Source: Acytostelium subglobosum LB1
Taxonomy: Eukaryota; Evosea; Eumycetozoa; Acytosteliales; Acytosteliaceae
Direction of reading: 5' to 3'
Length of the DNA: 64,000 bases
Assembly (NCBI RefSeq): GCF_000787575.1
Contig: NW_012236530.1
Coordinates: 750,734 to 814,733, forward strand
The translations under genes and the position numbers were made by a program. Positions 34,796-46,093 of this stretch are shown piece after piece. The first letter of the stretch is position 1, and each line of letters begins with the position of its first letter. Below the pieces are notes generated by a model. The model worked only from the letters and a program-made list of their open reading frames with translations. It did not search any database and had not been told where the DNA came from.

Positions 34796-34960
34796 TGTTG
34801 TTTGTTCAGAATACAATGATTAGGTTTGAGTCTATAATTATATCTCTTCTTTACAAATAATATTTGTATATATATTGAATTGTTGTATAATAATAATGCT
34901 TGTATAAATAAAAAATGTTCGCAAACCCGCCTTTTTTATAGATTGAACTTCAATTTCAAC

Positions 34961-35454
34961 ATCCCACTCTGGAGGAGACAGCACAAGCAATAAGATATGC
35001 CACTGGTGTCAAGTTGCAGTCCTTTGCTTCATTAGATAGCATTGTATCGGATGCTGATCTAGTCTCACTGACCGCATGGGAAGCCAAGACAATCAACAAC
35101 AATCAAGAAGGAATCGAACCACCTTGGTTTGGACCAGCGTTGATGGCGGCTCTTGGACCAGATCTCCATAATATTCGAACCAATATTGCTATTCTCAATC
35201 GCCAAGTGAACTCGAGCATTCAAAATCAGTTTGCAAGAGACAACAATGCACGAGCGGTACACCCCAATGACCCACTGACACCCTTACGCAATACCCTCAA
35301 TGTGGCACCAGCGTCATTTCCTACCCGACTCGCCTTCTGGGATCTCCTTATCGAACAAGTCACGGAATTACACAATCATTATGATTTGGCAATCTCACTA
35401 ATTCTTAGTGAAAGGAGATATGATATGGCTAGGTTCATCCATTTGGCAAACTAG
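34961..35454 (+). pseudogene. unrecognised small protein, family copy 3, split by inversion
   Basis: Open from about 34942 to the stop at 35454, encoding HPTLEETAQAIRYATGVKLQ, FASLDSIVSDADLVSLTAWE, PPWFGPALMAALGPDL, FARDNNARAVHPNDPLTPL and a C-terminal FIHLAN. No in-frame ATG lies upstream of the conserved part; its own start is inverted at 34714..34795. A TTTTTTATAG just before (about 34931-34941) looks like a splice acceptor, so a transcript with a new 5' exon cannot be excluded. The coding frame is still clean, so the inversion is recent compared with the duplication, or expression continues. Classed as a probable pseudogene. Confidence 0.65.
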
Positions 35455-35620
35455 CCTATGTTCGATCACTCATTGTCAACTTGTACAGATTCAATCAATA
35501 CCAAACACTTTGCGACTACACTGGGCAGTATCCTGAGAGAGGGAACTGATCTACAACAATCAATAAATAGTCACACCATCAGTCAGATCGATGCCAACAA
35601 CCAAGGTTGCACACCTGTCT

Positions 35621-36730
35621 TTATCGATACTTCTTCTCACTGACAATCTCTGCCTCTTTGATCAACTTGGGATCCAGTTTGTTCGCAGTTGTTCCAGTCT
35701 TGTTGGATGCTGTTGAGTCCATGATGAGTGTTGGTGGCACTTCGTAGATGGGCACAACACGACCAGCTGAAATGACATTGATGTTAGTGATGACCAAGTC
35801 CTTCTTGAATGGTTTGCGCGTGCTGTTGGTGCCAACCAAGTTGAATGGACTCTTGTAGCCCAGCACCTGGACGGTGGCTGCGCCAGGTCCGCCAGGCGTG
35901 TAGTCGTTGATTGTGAATGTACATGTGAAGAACTTCTCGGTGGCCCCGCTGGCATTGGTGATCTTGGCCTTGTCAAACTCGCAGTCTTGGATGCGTGGCA
36001 GTTGCAATGGCGCCTTGGTCACCAACTGGATACGGTCGCGATGTGTCTGGATCGCGTTCACAGTGACATCAAAGAACTTGCGATAGTTGTACATCTTGTA
36101 GGCCAGATTCAGTAGCATTATAATGATGAATGGTGCCAGTCCACTATCATCCATCAACACCAACACATAGGAAGCAATGCCATAAAACAATGCTTCGGTT
36201 GATCGCAATACATTTCCAATTATCGATCTTGAGAATAGTCTTAAGTATCTAACACCACCTAGCAGTCTTTCATTATGTACCAATCCAAGTTCAATATTGT
36301 AGTTATATCCATTTGTCAACAAATGTGATCGACTTATTGTGTTGTCATGTATTCCATGGACACAGCCCATCAGTCGTGTTGGTCCAATTGATCTGTATAT
36401 ACTATTACTACTATTATTACTAATGTCAGTATTTATATTATTTCTTCGACTTTGGTTTTGACTTTGACCAATACCATGACTACTTATAAAGTAGTACTCT
36501 GGCCTTAATGTTTGATTGTTAATGACATTGATCTTGATATTGATATTATTTAGTTTGTTTGAATATTTGTTTCTTGTTGTAAGTAACAAAGCACAACGAA
36601 CTATAGGATTGATATTCATAGTGTATCTATCTATATATCTTTCAATATATAATTCTGAATGTAATAATAATGTACAATTATCACACTGAACACCACACCC
36701 ACAACACAACTTCAACTTCATTCTGTTCAT
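35621..36730 (-). CDS. probable mitochondrial inner-membrane protein (Tim21/Coa1-like layout)
   Basis: Up to 369 residues; the more likely start is MNINPIVRCALLLTTRNKYS at 36619 (332 residues), because that N-terminus is basic, hydroxylated and presequence-like. A single hydrophobic segment (about LAPFIIIMLLNLAYKMY) is followed by FFDVTVNAIQTHRDRI...KAPLQLP and a compact beta-rich domain (TCTFTINDYTPGGPGAATVQ, GYKSPF). A membrane segment, then a helix with an 'aL..I..h..v' pattern, then a small domain is the Tim21/Coa1 architecture, but no decisive motif is present. The family call is weak. Its last ~50 codons exist as a decayed copy at 34515..34675. It is convergent with family copy 3. Confidence 0.5.
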   Translation of the reverse strand: MNRMKLKLCCGCGVQCDNCTLLLHSELYIERYIDRYTMNINPIVRCALLLTTRNKYSNKLNNINIKINVINNQTLRPEYYFISSHGIGQSQNQSRRNNINTDISNNSSNSIYRSIGPTRLMGCVHGIHDNTISRSHLLTNGYNYNIELGLVHNERLLGGVRYLRLFSRSIIGNVLRSTEALFYGIASYVLVLMDDSGLAPFIIIMLLNLAYKMYNYRKFFDVTVNAIQTHRDRIQLVTKAPLQLPRIQDCEFDKAKITNASGATEKFFTCTFTINDYTPGGPGAATVQVLGYKSPFNLVGTNSTRKPFKKDLVITNINVISAGRVVPIYEVPPTLIMDSTASNKTGTTANKLDPKLIKEAEIVSEKKYR

Positions 36731-37236
36731 ATTTGCATCATTTCAATTGAATCGACACTCTCTACACACACAACTTACAAACAAATAATTGTTTATAACA
36801 CACACATTGATAACAATCAATGGAACAAACAACTAATCATTTTTACATTGCGTCAGTGATGTCCACATCATTATGTGTAAGTCCGATTGACAGGGAATCA
36901 ATGATCTATTCATTTGAAAAGATGGGTCAAGACATGTCTCAACGGTTGGATCGTTGCCCATCTCAAATCTTACCTGAATCAAAGTGTTGTTGAAAAACTG
37001 CAGTTTTGTGGGTCCTTGTTTGGTGTTGGTTTGTGGTGTCTGCCCATTGTACACCCTCATGAAGACCAAACACTTCAAAGTGTCAAGGTCATTTTGGTAT
37101 CTTCAACTACATTATAATATATAAATATATTTAGTTGTAGATATAGTGTACATTATTATTATCTGTATATAATCAATCAATCAATCAATCATATACATAT
37201 AAGTGTTGATTACACTATACAATCAATCAAACAATC
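36731..37236. other. intergenic between divergent genes
   Basis: About 500 bases holding the leaders of the membrane-protein gene and the formin gene. CAATCAATC (about 37170-37192) precedes the formin start. No gene seen. Confidence 0.5.
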
Positions 37237-40200
37237 ATGTCAGCATCAACACTTAATATATCTTCATCATCTTCAAACTCGATAGATCTATCTTTATCAA
37301 GTTCGAATGATACTACAGTGATGGCATCAGCAGCAACAACACCTTCATCACCACCAGCAGCAGGCAACATTCAATCAGAGTTTGAACAGTTGTTGGAGAA
37401 GCTTGGAATCACTGATCCTGTGAAGAGGAAGGAGATGATGGGACTGCCCGACGCCTCAAAGCGTGTACTCATCGACCAGAACAAAACAGATATCTACAAG
37501 ACCGTTCGAACAACAAAGCCAAGCGCGGCCGAGTCATTCGCCGACGTCAAGAGCGTAATCCTCTCGATCAACACAAAGTCCACGTCGATCGATGCCATGC
37601 GATCACTGCGTGTGCAGCTCAACACATCGCCCGTCGACTGGATCCAGTCGTTCCTTAACAATGACGGCGTGCAGCCCATCCTGGACATCCTGCACTCGAT
37701 CGAGAAGAAGCGCAAGAACAAGTCCAAGCGCAAGGACCTGGCCATCCTGCAGTACGAGTGCATCCGATGTCTTGACGCCATCATGAAGATGAAGATTGGT
37801 ATGGAGTACATTGCCAAGTTCCCTGCGGCCACCAACCAGATCATGCTGGCCTTTGACTCGGACATGACCAAACTCAAGACCCTCATCCTGCGTCTCCTGG
37901 CCGCTGCGGCCATCCTCCCACTTGGTCACGGAGCAGTGCTCACCTCCATGATCTACTACAAAGAGATACGCAAGGAAGAGCAAAGATACCATACTCTCGT
38001 CCAATCACTCAAGACTGAAACTAACAGAGAGTATATCGTAAGTTTTGATGATTGAGTCAGTGATGGGCATGGTACCATGCATGGTCGACGACACTGACAT
38101 CCAACCACCTACCAGGCCACATGTATATCATTCATCAACTGTCTTATATCATCTCCAGCAGAGGTGTCTGCGAGGATTGAGATAAGAAAGGCATTCCTCA
38201 ATCTTAAGATTCTAAAGTACTTTGAGAATCTTCGCGAGCAATTCAATGAGGACAAGGCTGTCACGACACAGCTCGATGTGTTCCAGGAGGAGATGGTCAA
38301 TGACGAGCAGTTGAACGCCTCACAGACTTCAAAGCTCTCCATCGAGGAGATCTTCTCACAGATCTCGGCAAGAGTGACGGGCACGCCGTCCCAGGCCGAC
38401 CTGGTGTCCCTGATGAGCCACTTCCAAAAGATGGCCTCTTCCTCACTGGGATTGCGCGTGTGGAAGCTATATCTCAATCTGTCGGTGCAGCTGGAGGAGG
38501 AGCTAGAGTCACACCCCGAAGTCGACATCAACACAATCAACCTGGCCTTCCCCGAGCAGAAGAAGAGCAGCAGTCTGTTCTCGTTTGGCAAGTCCAAGTC
38601 ACCAGTTACTTCGCCCGGACTCTCCAGCCAGCAGGCCGTAGATAAGCATAAGCTCAGGAAGGACAACGAGGAGAAACAAAAGACGATCGATCATCTTTTG
38701 AAGCAGCTCAACTCATTCAGTGGTGGACAGGACATCACCAAGTGGATGTTGGAGCGCGAGGAGAAGAACAAGATGATTGCCCATCTCATGGCACAGGCCA
38801 AGGTCACCGATGGCTTTGCCGAGAATGAGCAGCTGAGGAAGGATCTGGAGGCCACCAGACTCGAGCTGAATTGTTTGAAGAGCTCACCAATATTGCTGAG
38901 CTCCACACCAACCATGCAGATGCCCAATGGACGTCTGTCCTCTGGCAACACCTCATCGCCAGCCACACCAGATCTTGCACCAAACGTTGGAGGCGATGGC
39001 TCAGGCATAGCGGATTCAACGTCAGATCCCAATGAGGGCGGACCTCCTGCGCCACCAGGCGACGGCCCACCTCCACCTCCACCACCCCCTGGCGGCGGTC
39101 CTCCACCACCTCCTCCTCCACCTGGCATGGGCGGACCTCCTCCACCTCCCCCTCCTCCCGGCTCAAAGAAGGGCACTCCATCGCGTCCAGCCAAGCCAAT
39201 CATCAAGCCATCGGTCAAGATGAGAAACTTCAACTGGGTCACAATGCCCGTGCTCAAGGTCGAGAACACACTATGGGACAAGATGGACGAGAGTTCGATC
39301 ATTCAACAGCTGGACACCAACGAGTTGGAGGCACTCTTCTCTGCCAAGGCCCCACCTCCCAAGGCCGAGACACTAAAGAGTCCAAAGAAGATGGCCATCA
39401 CACTGATCGACCCAAAGAAGGCCAACAACTGTGCCATCATGTTGCAACACTTTAAGCTTGGCAATGCCGAGCTCAAGAGAATCCTGTCGACTATGGACGA
39501 GAAGATGTTGGATCAACAGAATGCCACCTACCTGGTCCAGTTTGTGCCAACCAAGGAGGACATCGACATACTCAAGGAGTTTGGTGGAGATGTCAGCCAG
39601 CTGGGCGCAGCAGAGCAGTTCATGATGGCCATCATGGACATCCCCAAGCTTGATGCCAAGCTGAAATCACATCTGTTCAAGCTGAAGTTGCCCAGCATGT
39701 TGGAGGACATGAACCCAGACATTAGAGCCGTGAAGCATGCGTCAATGGAGATCAAGTCATCGCGTCGTCTCCACGAGATACTGAGGTTCCTACTTGGTGT
39801 CGGTAACTACATCAACGGTTCAACAACCAGAGGTGGTGCACATGGATTCAAACTGGACACATTGAGCAAGCTGAGAGACGCCAGAACAAACGACGGCAAG
39901 ATGTCACTCATTCACTACTTGGCCAAGTTGATTCAAGAAAAGAACGTCGACTTGTGGAGCTTCACCAGCGATTTGAAGCATTTGGAGCACGCCGCTGAGG
40001 TGTCTATCAACAACATTCAGCAGGACTTCAACGAGATCAAGCGAGGAATCGAGCTCATTGAGAAGGAGTTTGCCGCTCAGGTACCAGGCACTGGCGCACC
40101 ACCCTCAAGTCAGGGCGCATTTGAGCAGTCAATGATTGCCTTCCTCAGGACGGCCAAGGACGAGTACAACAAGCTCGACACACAGATCACCGAGATGAAC

Positions 40201-40644
40201 AACCACTACGAGACGGTCACCAACTACTTTGGCGAGTCCAAGGCCTGTCCACCCGACCAGTTCTTCTCATACTTCTCCGACTTCTTTGACGACCTCGAGA
40301 AGGCCTGGAAGGAGTACCAGAACATGCTCAAGGCTGAGAAGGATGCCAAGTATGAGGACCCTGAGAAGGGAGGTCTGGAGGACATCACTACACACATCCG
40401 TTCGGGCAAGTTGTTCAAGGATCGTCGTCAATCGTCCAATCTGACACATGCCATGGCAGAGAAGGTGCAGCAGGCCGCTGCGTCATTGAAGCCAGCTGGC
40501 GCGTCCAAGAACCTTCAAGTACCATCACCCAAGCAACCACAACCTGTAGCACCATCACAATCACTACTTAAGCCATCCAGTCTGCGCACTACTACATCAT
40601 CCAAGGACAGTAAGGACAAGGAAACGCCCAAAGACAAGAAGTAG
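37237..40644 (+). CDS. diaphanous-related formin
   Basis: Actin nucleator and elongator under Rho-family control, 1109 residues. Exons 37237..38037 and 38116..40644 join at a codon boundary (REYI-ATCIS). The N-terminus is Ser-rich. A GBD/FH3 armadillo region follows (about residues 45-440: LEKLGITDPVKRKEMMGL, DWIQSFLNNDGVQPIL, MSHFQKMASSSLGLRVWKLY). A coiled coil runs from about 455 to 550. FH1 (about 572-617) has three runs of eight or nine prolines separated by Gly. FH2 (about 635-1005) includes MRNFNWVTMPVLKVENTLW, LLGVGNYINGSTTRGGAHGF and LDTLSKLRDARTNDGK. A DAD (about 1018-1040: LEDITTHIRSGKLFKDRRQ) indicates autoinhibition through the N-terminal domain. The layout fits the D. discoideum ForA/E/H-type DRFs; length is closest to ForH as I recall it. 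Confidence 0.96.
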
Positions 40645-40765
40645 AAGTAAAATCCCCAAACAAACAATGTGTATTTATGTTCATCAATGTCGTTGTCTTT
40701 ACTTTACTTTGTTTGTTAGTCTCGTCCAGGACTGTGCTAGCAATCCTGATTGATTAATTAGTTGA

Positions 40766-42319
40766 TTAGATACGGTGGTCTTCCTCCAATTGCATCACTT
40801 TGAGATGCTCCTCGTCACAGGCGGCTGGAGTATGGAACTTCATGGAGTACTCGCACTTTGATGGCTCCTGGATGTCCGATGCGACATTCTCTGAGCCACA
40901 CTCAACGCTGACGAGCAGTGATCTCTTTGGACCGCCCCAACATTGTTGTCCATTCTGGAAGGACATCATCGAGTGTCCTGATCTCCATTCCTCAAATTTA
41001 CTGTTGGTAATGTTGGTCGAATGGTTAGGTCAACGCCAGAGAGTGGATGTCGGTCTTGACTACTTACCCAAGACTGGTGCCTCCTTGTGATGCTCTGTCA
41101 TATGGACAGAGAGTGTAGGTGTATTCCTTGGTCTTGAGATCGAAACACTTGCCAAAGAGTGGAAGGAAGACGTTGTCCTTGCCATGGTCAAAGCTCAACA
41201 ACTTCTGGATGGTCTCAATCGCTTCCTCCTTCTCGCGCAAGTCTGATCTGGCGTTTGAAAGTAGAGCTTCAACGTCTCCAAGATCTAGATATTATGGATT
41301 AGTGATGGATGGTTAGTAAGTTCTGGTCATTCAACGTTGGCAACAACAACAACAAAAGCGTTAACATGTGAGTGATGGTGATGGTGAGGATGACAGTGAG
41401 AGTGATGTGATGATATCAACCCAAATGATCATAGTCTAACGATGGAGGGAGATATGGTGTGATGAGCTCCAACAGCGGGGAAATGTAATCAATCAGCTGC
41501 TGCATTATCTCTCTGCTGCTCGGTGGAAGATAGCTCAAAAGAGTTTGTATGACAACAGATGTTTGATTGGTGGATGATGTCGTGTTGTTTCCCCTCATTG
41601 GTTCTGTCGAGTCCGATCTTCTGTTCCTCTTCCTCTCCTTCTCCTGTGCCGCAGATGGCTTCCTCCTCCTGCTCCTATGTGTCTTCCTTCCATTATCCTC
41701 ATCATTGTTGTTGTTGTTGTTGTTATCTATATCATTACCTATTGGGGTTGGTATTAGTTAGAATGGACATGGTGGATCATCAGTATGTCAACTTTACCTC
41801 TATTTATGGATTCCAGTAGTTCTGACTTGACCTCCTCTGGTTTCTTGTTCTTGTCATCCTCGTCGTCCTTCTCCTGGTCCTCGTTGGTGGCCTCGGCATT
41901 GTCCTGTGTGTTGTCCTCAGCGGCTTGGACGGGTGCCTCGGCGGCCTTGGCCTTCTCGAGCTCCTCCTGCAGCTTTTCTCTCTCCTCTTGCAGTCTGGTC
42001 TGCTCCTCATCGCGCTTCTTCTGGAGTGTCTCACGGGCAACCTCATGCTCCTTGATCTTCTCCTGGAGTGGGTCGATCTCCTTCCTCAGTCGCTCCAGTT
42101 CCTGAGTCTTCTCCACCAAGATTCGCTTGGCGTCCTCAATCATGTCAGCCTTAATCTTTAGGCCATCTCTGAAGCGATCGATCTTCTCTTGACGTGCCTT
42201 TCTCGTCTCCTCTCCCTTCTCAATACAAGTGTTTGGACATTCAGTCTTCTTGTTGTATTCATCAGATCCATCACAACAGTCTATAATGGGAGAAACATAA
42301 CATGTTAGTATTCAATCAC

Positions 42320-42355
<36 letters not shown>

Positions 42356-42756
42356 AAACATACCGCACACTCCATCATTGACATATGTTGAAGAGATTAG
42401 CTCAGAATGATGACCCTTGTTCACACAATAGTATTGACCGTTTGAGCATGCTGATGTACCTGGTTCATCAGATCCATCTGGACAATCACAATAGTCATCG
42501 TTGACCTGTGTAATAGGTATCTGCTTTCCATTTGAGAAACATGTAAACTTCTGTCCCTTGTAATATTGTGCAACTAAGTAAGTGGTAATGCAGCATCATT
42601 CGTTAGTTAGGTGTCTTGACATTGATTGTTAATCATTCATTAATTACCTTCTGGTGATGCACCGAATGATGGTGACAGTGGCTCTTTGGTCGTTGTTGAG
42701 TTGACCAAACCAATCAACACTACTATAAATACAACAACAACAGATGATTGTCTCAT
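40766..42756 (-). CDS. prkcsh: glucosidase II beta subunit (PRKCSH)
   Basis: Regulatory subunit of ER glucosidase II, which trims glucose from N-glycans in the calnexin cycle. Six exons: complement(42648..42756), (42364..42573), (41798..42280), (41421..41738), (41068..41284), (40766..41000); 523 residues. Signal peptide MRQSSVVVVFIVVLIGLVNS. Two LDL-receptor-A-like Ca2+ repeats (VNDDYCDCPDGSDEPGTSAC; VCDCCDGSDEYNKKTECP) are followed by a long acidic coiled coil (about 125-250) and an Asn/Lys/Arg-rich insert (NDIDNNNNNNNDED...). The C-terminal MRH lectin domain (about 405-510) has the expected Cys residues and FEEWRSGHSMMSFQNGQQCW, KCEYSMKFHTPAAC. The protein ends LEEDHRI rather than a clear HDEL/KDEL signal. 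Confidence 0.95.
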
Positions 42757-42955
42757 TCTTAATATATCTATCCTCTCTATCTCTATCTCTATCTCTGTTC
42801 GAACTCTGACACGTGTCAGGTCATCTGAGCTATCCTTTGCTGAAGTGTGGGAGGTTGAACATGAAAGTTGGTCATCTCGAACTTCATTCATTCAATAACA
42901 TCCTTCAGTTCAATTATTCCATCAGATTTGAAGAATCATTCATTCATTCAAAGAT

Positions 42956-44500
42956 ATGAACAACTTACCAGACATTGTTATTAATGATATTTATAAACTA
43001 CTCAGAGATGAAGTGGACAAGATATGTCTAGCATTGTGTTGCAAGAGATTGATGTTAATAATGAATAAGTTGGTGATGAAGGATCAAAGGAATACACCTT
43101 ATGTATTGGATAAGGTATCTTCATTGACAACACTTCCCGAATCAATCACATGGATTCTAGTGAACAATGGACTTGGCAGGATCTGATCAGTGCAACAAAT
43201 ACCATTCCCAGATACACTTGAAATACTCGAGTTTGGAGATGCTGCAAAGTTCAACAAGATGATCACACGGTCGTCACTGCCTGACTCCATCACCAAGCTA
43301 TCATTTGGATATTATTACAACAAACCAATCACTGCTGAAGCAATGCCTCGATCACTCAACACATTGATCTTGGGATACAAGTTCAACTTACCCATTCAAT
43401 CAGGGTCGTTGCCACAAACTATAACAAGTCTGACATTTGGAGATAAATTCAATCAACCTATTAGGCTTGGACAACTACCTTCATCACTCACTCATCTTGA
43501 ACTTGGGTATCGTTTCAACTCAACAATCGAACAAGGGTCACTCCCTGTGTCAATTACACAACTCAAGTTTGGCGTACTTTATAACAAGTTGACTGATGGC
43601 TTACTCACTCCGCTGGCTGTCCTCAGATCATTGTCATTTGGCATGGAATTTAAAGGCCCATTAACACCTGGATCACTCCCTCCATCACTTCAAAGTCTCG
43701 ACGTTGAACAATCTAGAAACATAGTGATACTTCCAGACTCTTTGCCTCCATCGCTCACTGAACTTTGCTTCCAGCATCACAACCAATACCTTGAACGAGG
43801 GATGTTCATTTACCAAAGAAATCCTCCATTCTTTATAAAGAGAGATACGATTGTGGCTGGTTCACTGCCACCTTCAATCAAAAAGTTGATAATACTCATT
43901 AACATGAAGTTGGGGATAGATCCTGGATCGCTGCCACAATCACTTCAAACATTGATCATAAATGGGACAACTAACTTGGTGTTGGGAGAAGGTATACTTC
44001 CACCATCTCTCACCGAGTTGTCATTTCCAAGGATTGGCCATCTCACTATTATTGGTGCCAACTCAGTACCATCAAATCTTCGTTGGATTACAATCCAAAA
44101 CATTCATCATATCAAGTACTTTGAACACCTTACACAGATTGAACAAGTGGAGTTTAGTGAGCCATGTCTCATCTCTGGCCGACATTTATATCCAAACGTA
44201 TTATATACAACAACAATAAGATGTAATATACTCAAGATAACAGTTGAAAGAGTGAACATAAGTACTGTCAAATCCAAGTCACGCTTTGCCAATCAAGAGG
44301 AGATCTACCATGTGGTCTCAAAAGTGATTCTAGCCGCACCTAATGTTGGAACATATATGGTCGATCATTGTAATGCTTTTCCAAACTTCACTTACTACTT
44401 CCGAGTGATTGACGATCACAATGTAATGATTGTTCGTCCTAACTTCACATTCAAATTCATCACTTTGTTGGAACTTCATAATAATAAAGTGATCCAATGA
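42956..44500 (+). pseudogene. F-box/FNIP-repeat gene 1, interrupted by one in-frame UGA
   Basis: One continuous frame apart from a TGA at 43184..43186. The first part encodes an F-box-like N-terminus (NLPDIVINDIYKLLRDEVDK, CLALCCKRLM). After the stop (context GLGRI-stop-SVQQIPFPD) come about a dozen FNIP repeats, with FN.PI...LP.SL..L.FG units, and the conserved C-terminal domain (HHIKYFEHLTQIEQVEFSEP; RVIDDHNVMIVRPN). The frame is the same on both sides. FNIP repeats form leucine-rich-like solenoids, and the F-box would recruit SCF ubiquitin ligase. Options are a young pseudogene, a sequence error, or stop readthrough. A 31-nt GTGAAC...CAG segment around the stop is too short for an intron. 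Confidence 0.8.
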
Positions 44501-44566
44501 ATGTGTGAATGAGTGTGATCACCTGATTGGGTGATCATTTTCATTCGACCAATCAAACAATCAAAG

Positions 44567-46093
44567 ATGTACAACATACCAGATATAGTTATAATTGATA
44601 TATATAAACTACTTAATGATGTTGTGGACAAGGTGTGTCTTGCATTGTGTTGCAAGAGATTGATGGCGATCTGGATAAAGTTGGTGAAGTTGCAGAAGGA
44701 AATCAACCAAAGAAATACAACTTATGAATGGTATTACAACAAATCCTCACCAATCTTACAACAACAGCAACAATCACTTCCCGATTCAATCACATCGATG
44801 CGAGTGACTGCTGATCCTGACGGTCTCGGTCTCGCCTCAGTGCCATTCCCAAAGTCAAGTCTTTTAAAACTCGAGCTTTCAGACTCGTTCAACCATATGA
44901 TCTTACCGTCCTCATTGCCAGACTCCATCACCGTGCTAACACTAGGCTTTTATTATAACCAACCAATCAATGTTAATACATTGCCCAAGTCACTCAATAC
45001 ATTGACCTTTGGCCAAAAGTATAACCAACCCATTCAAACTGGTTCTTTGCCAACTACCATCACTTGTCTAACCTTTGGCTATGAGTTCAATCAACCTATC
45101 GGGCCTGGACAGCTCCCATCATTACTCACTCAACTTGAATTTAGATATCGCTTCAACTCAATCATTGCTCCTGACTCATTACCTCACACGTTAATACAAC
45201 TCAAGTTTGGTAAAATCTTCAGCAAGTTGACTGACAAACTGCTCAGTTCACTACCGATGCTCAACAGCTTGTCTTTTGGTTTTGGTATTGTTGGACCATT
45301 AACACCTGGATCACTCCCTCCATCACTACAAACACTCGATATTGAACGATCGCCTAGACTCATCGTTGATGATCCGCAATCCATCCCCCCTGCGCTCACC
45401 AAGTTGAGTGTCTTTGCTCAAAGTCAGGTGAGCCCATTCCCTTTACATCTGTTATCACTTAGAATATATGAAATCGATGACATTACACTGGTACCTGGGT
45501 CTCTGCCATCGTCATTAACAGAGTTGATAATAGTCAGCAGGATAAAGATAGTGCTCTCACCAGGATCACTACCTCAATCACTTCAATCATTGATCCTTTC
45601 GGGACGGATGGACCAAGAATTGGCTCAAGGCACACTACCACCTTCGCTCACTCTTTTGTGTCTTCCAGACAACTGTACACTCAACATTGTGGACACAATA
45701 CCATTGGGTCTTCGCAGTCTCTCCATAGCAGGTGTTCACTTGGTCAAGTACTTTGAACAACTTACACATCTTGAGCATGTCGAGCTCAAGCTTCCATGTG
45801 ATTTGGACGACACGAACATCTCAACATTGAAGTGCAACAGACTAAAGTTCACAGTCAAGAGTATATACGTTGATTGTGACCCATCGATGGACTTCACATT
45901 TGCCACGCGGACAACTACTCCTGATGAACTCTTGGCTGTCATTACAAGAGCTATTCGTGCCTTTCCAAATGTTGACACATTCGAAGTTGTCCAAGAACTA
46001 CATTCCACACACCTCATCCGAGCGATTGACAATAATCAATTTCTGCACCTCCATTCCAATCATTCATTCAAACTAATCACACTGTCATCATAA
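44567..46093 (+). CDS. F-box/FNIP-repeat protein 2 (intact)
   Basis: 508 residues from the ATG at 44567 (MYNIPDIVIIDIYKLLNDVV); the longer frame upstream begins only at a GTG. The F-box-like segment covers about residues 1-45 (KVCLALCCKRLMAIWIKL). FNIP/IP22 repeats run from about 75 to 385, spacing ~22 residues, with repeated LP.SI/SL..L.FG..FNQPI. A C-terminal domain (about 390-508) has LVKYFEQLTHLEHVELKLPC and RAIDNNQFLHLHSNHSFKLI, shared with genes 1 and 3. Presumed adaptor of an SCF E3 ligase; targets unknown. This is the only FNIP gene of the four here without a frame interruption. About 66 bases after gene 1 and 240 before gene 3, same strand. Confidence 0.88.
   Translation: MYNIPDIVIIDIYKLLNDVVDKVCLALCCKRLMAIWIKLVKLQKEINQRNTTYEWYYNKSSPILQQQQQSLPDSITSMRVTADPDGLGLASVPFPKSSLLKLELSDSFNHMILPSSLPDSITVLTLGFYYNQPINVNTLPKSLNTLTFGQKYNQPIQTGSLPTTITCLTFGYEFNQPIGPGQLPSLLTQLEFRYRFNSIIAPDSLPHTLIQLKFGKIFSKLTDKLLSSLPMLNSLSFGFGIVGPLTPGSLPPSLQTLDIERSPRLIVDDPQSIPPALTKLSVFAQSQVSPFPLHLLSLRIYEIDDITLVPGSLPSSLTELIIVSRIKIVLSPGSLPQSLQSLILSGRMDQELAQGTLPPSLTLLCLPDNCTLNIVDTIPLGLRSLSIAGVHLVKYFEQLTHLEHVELKLPCDLDDTNISTLKCNRLKFTVKSIYVDCDPSMDFTFATRTTTPDELLAVITRAIRAFPNVDTFEVVQELHSTHLIRAIDNNQFLHLHSNHSFKLITLSS

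Noticed and set aside
36833-37117. Overlapping ORFs of 67-81 codons between the membrane-protein and formin genes
   Set aside because: On both strands over the same DNA, no conserved motif, located in a divergent promoter region.
38109-39302. Two long antisense ORFs in the formin gene
   Set aside because: They oppose conserved GBD and FH1 sequence; the Gly-rich tract is the complement of the proline codons.
43154-43189. A tiny intron (GTGAAC...CAG) removing the UGA of FNIP gene 1
   Set aside because: It would be about 31 bases, well below any intron found here (about 57 and up), and would delete family-conserved residues.
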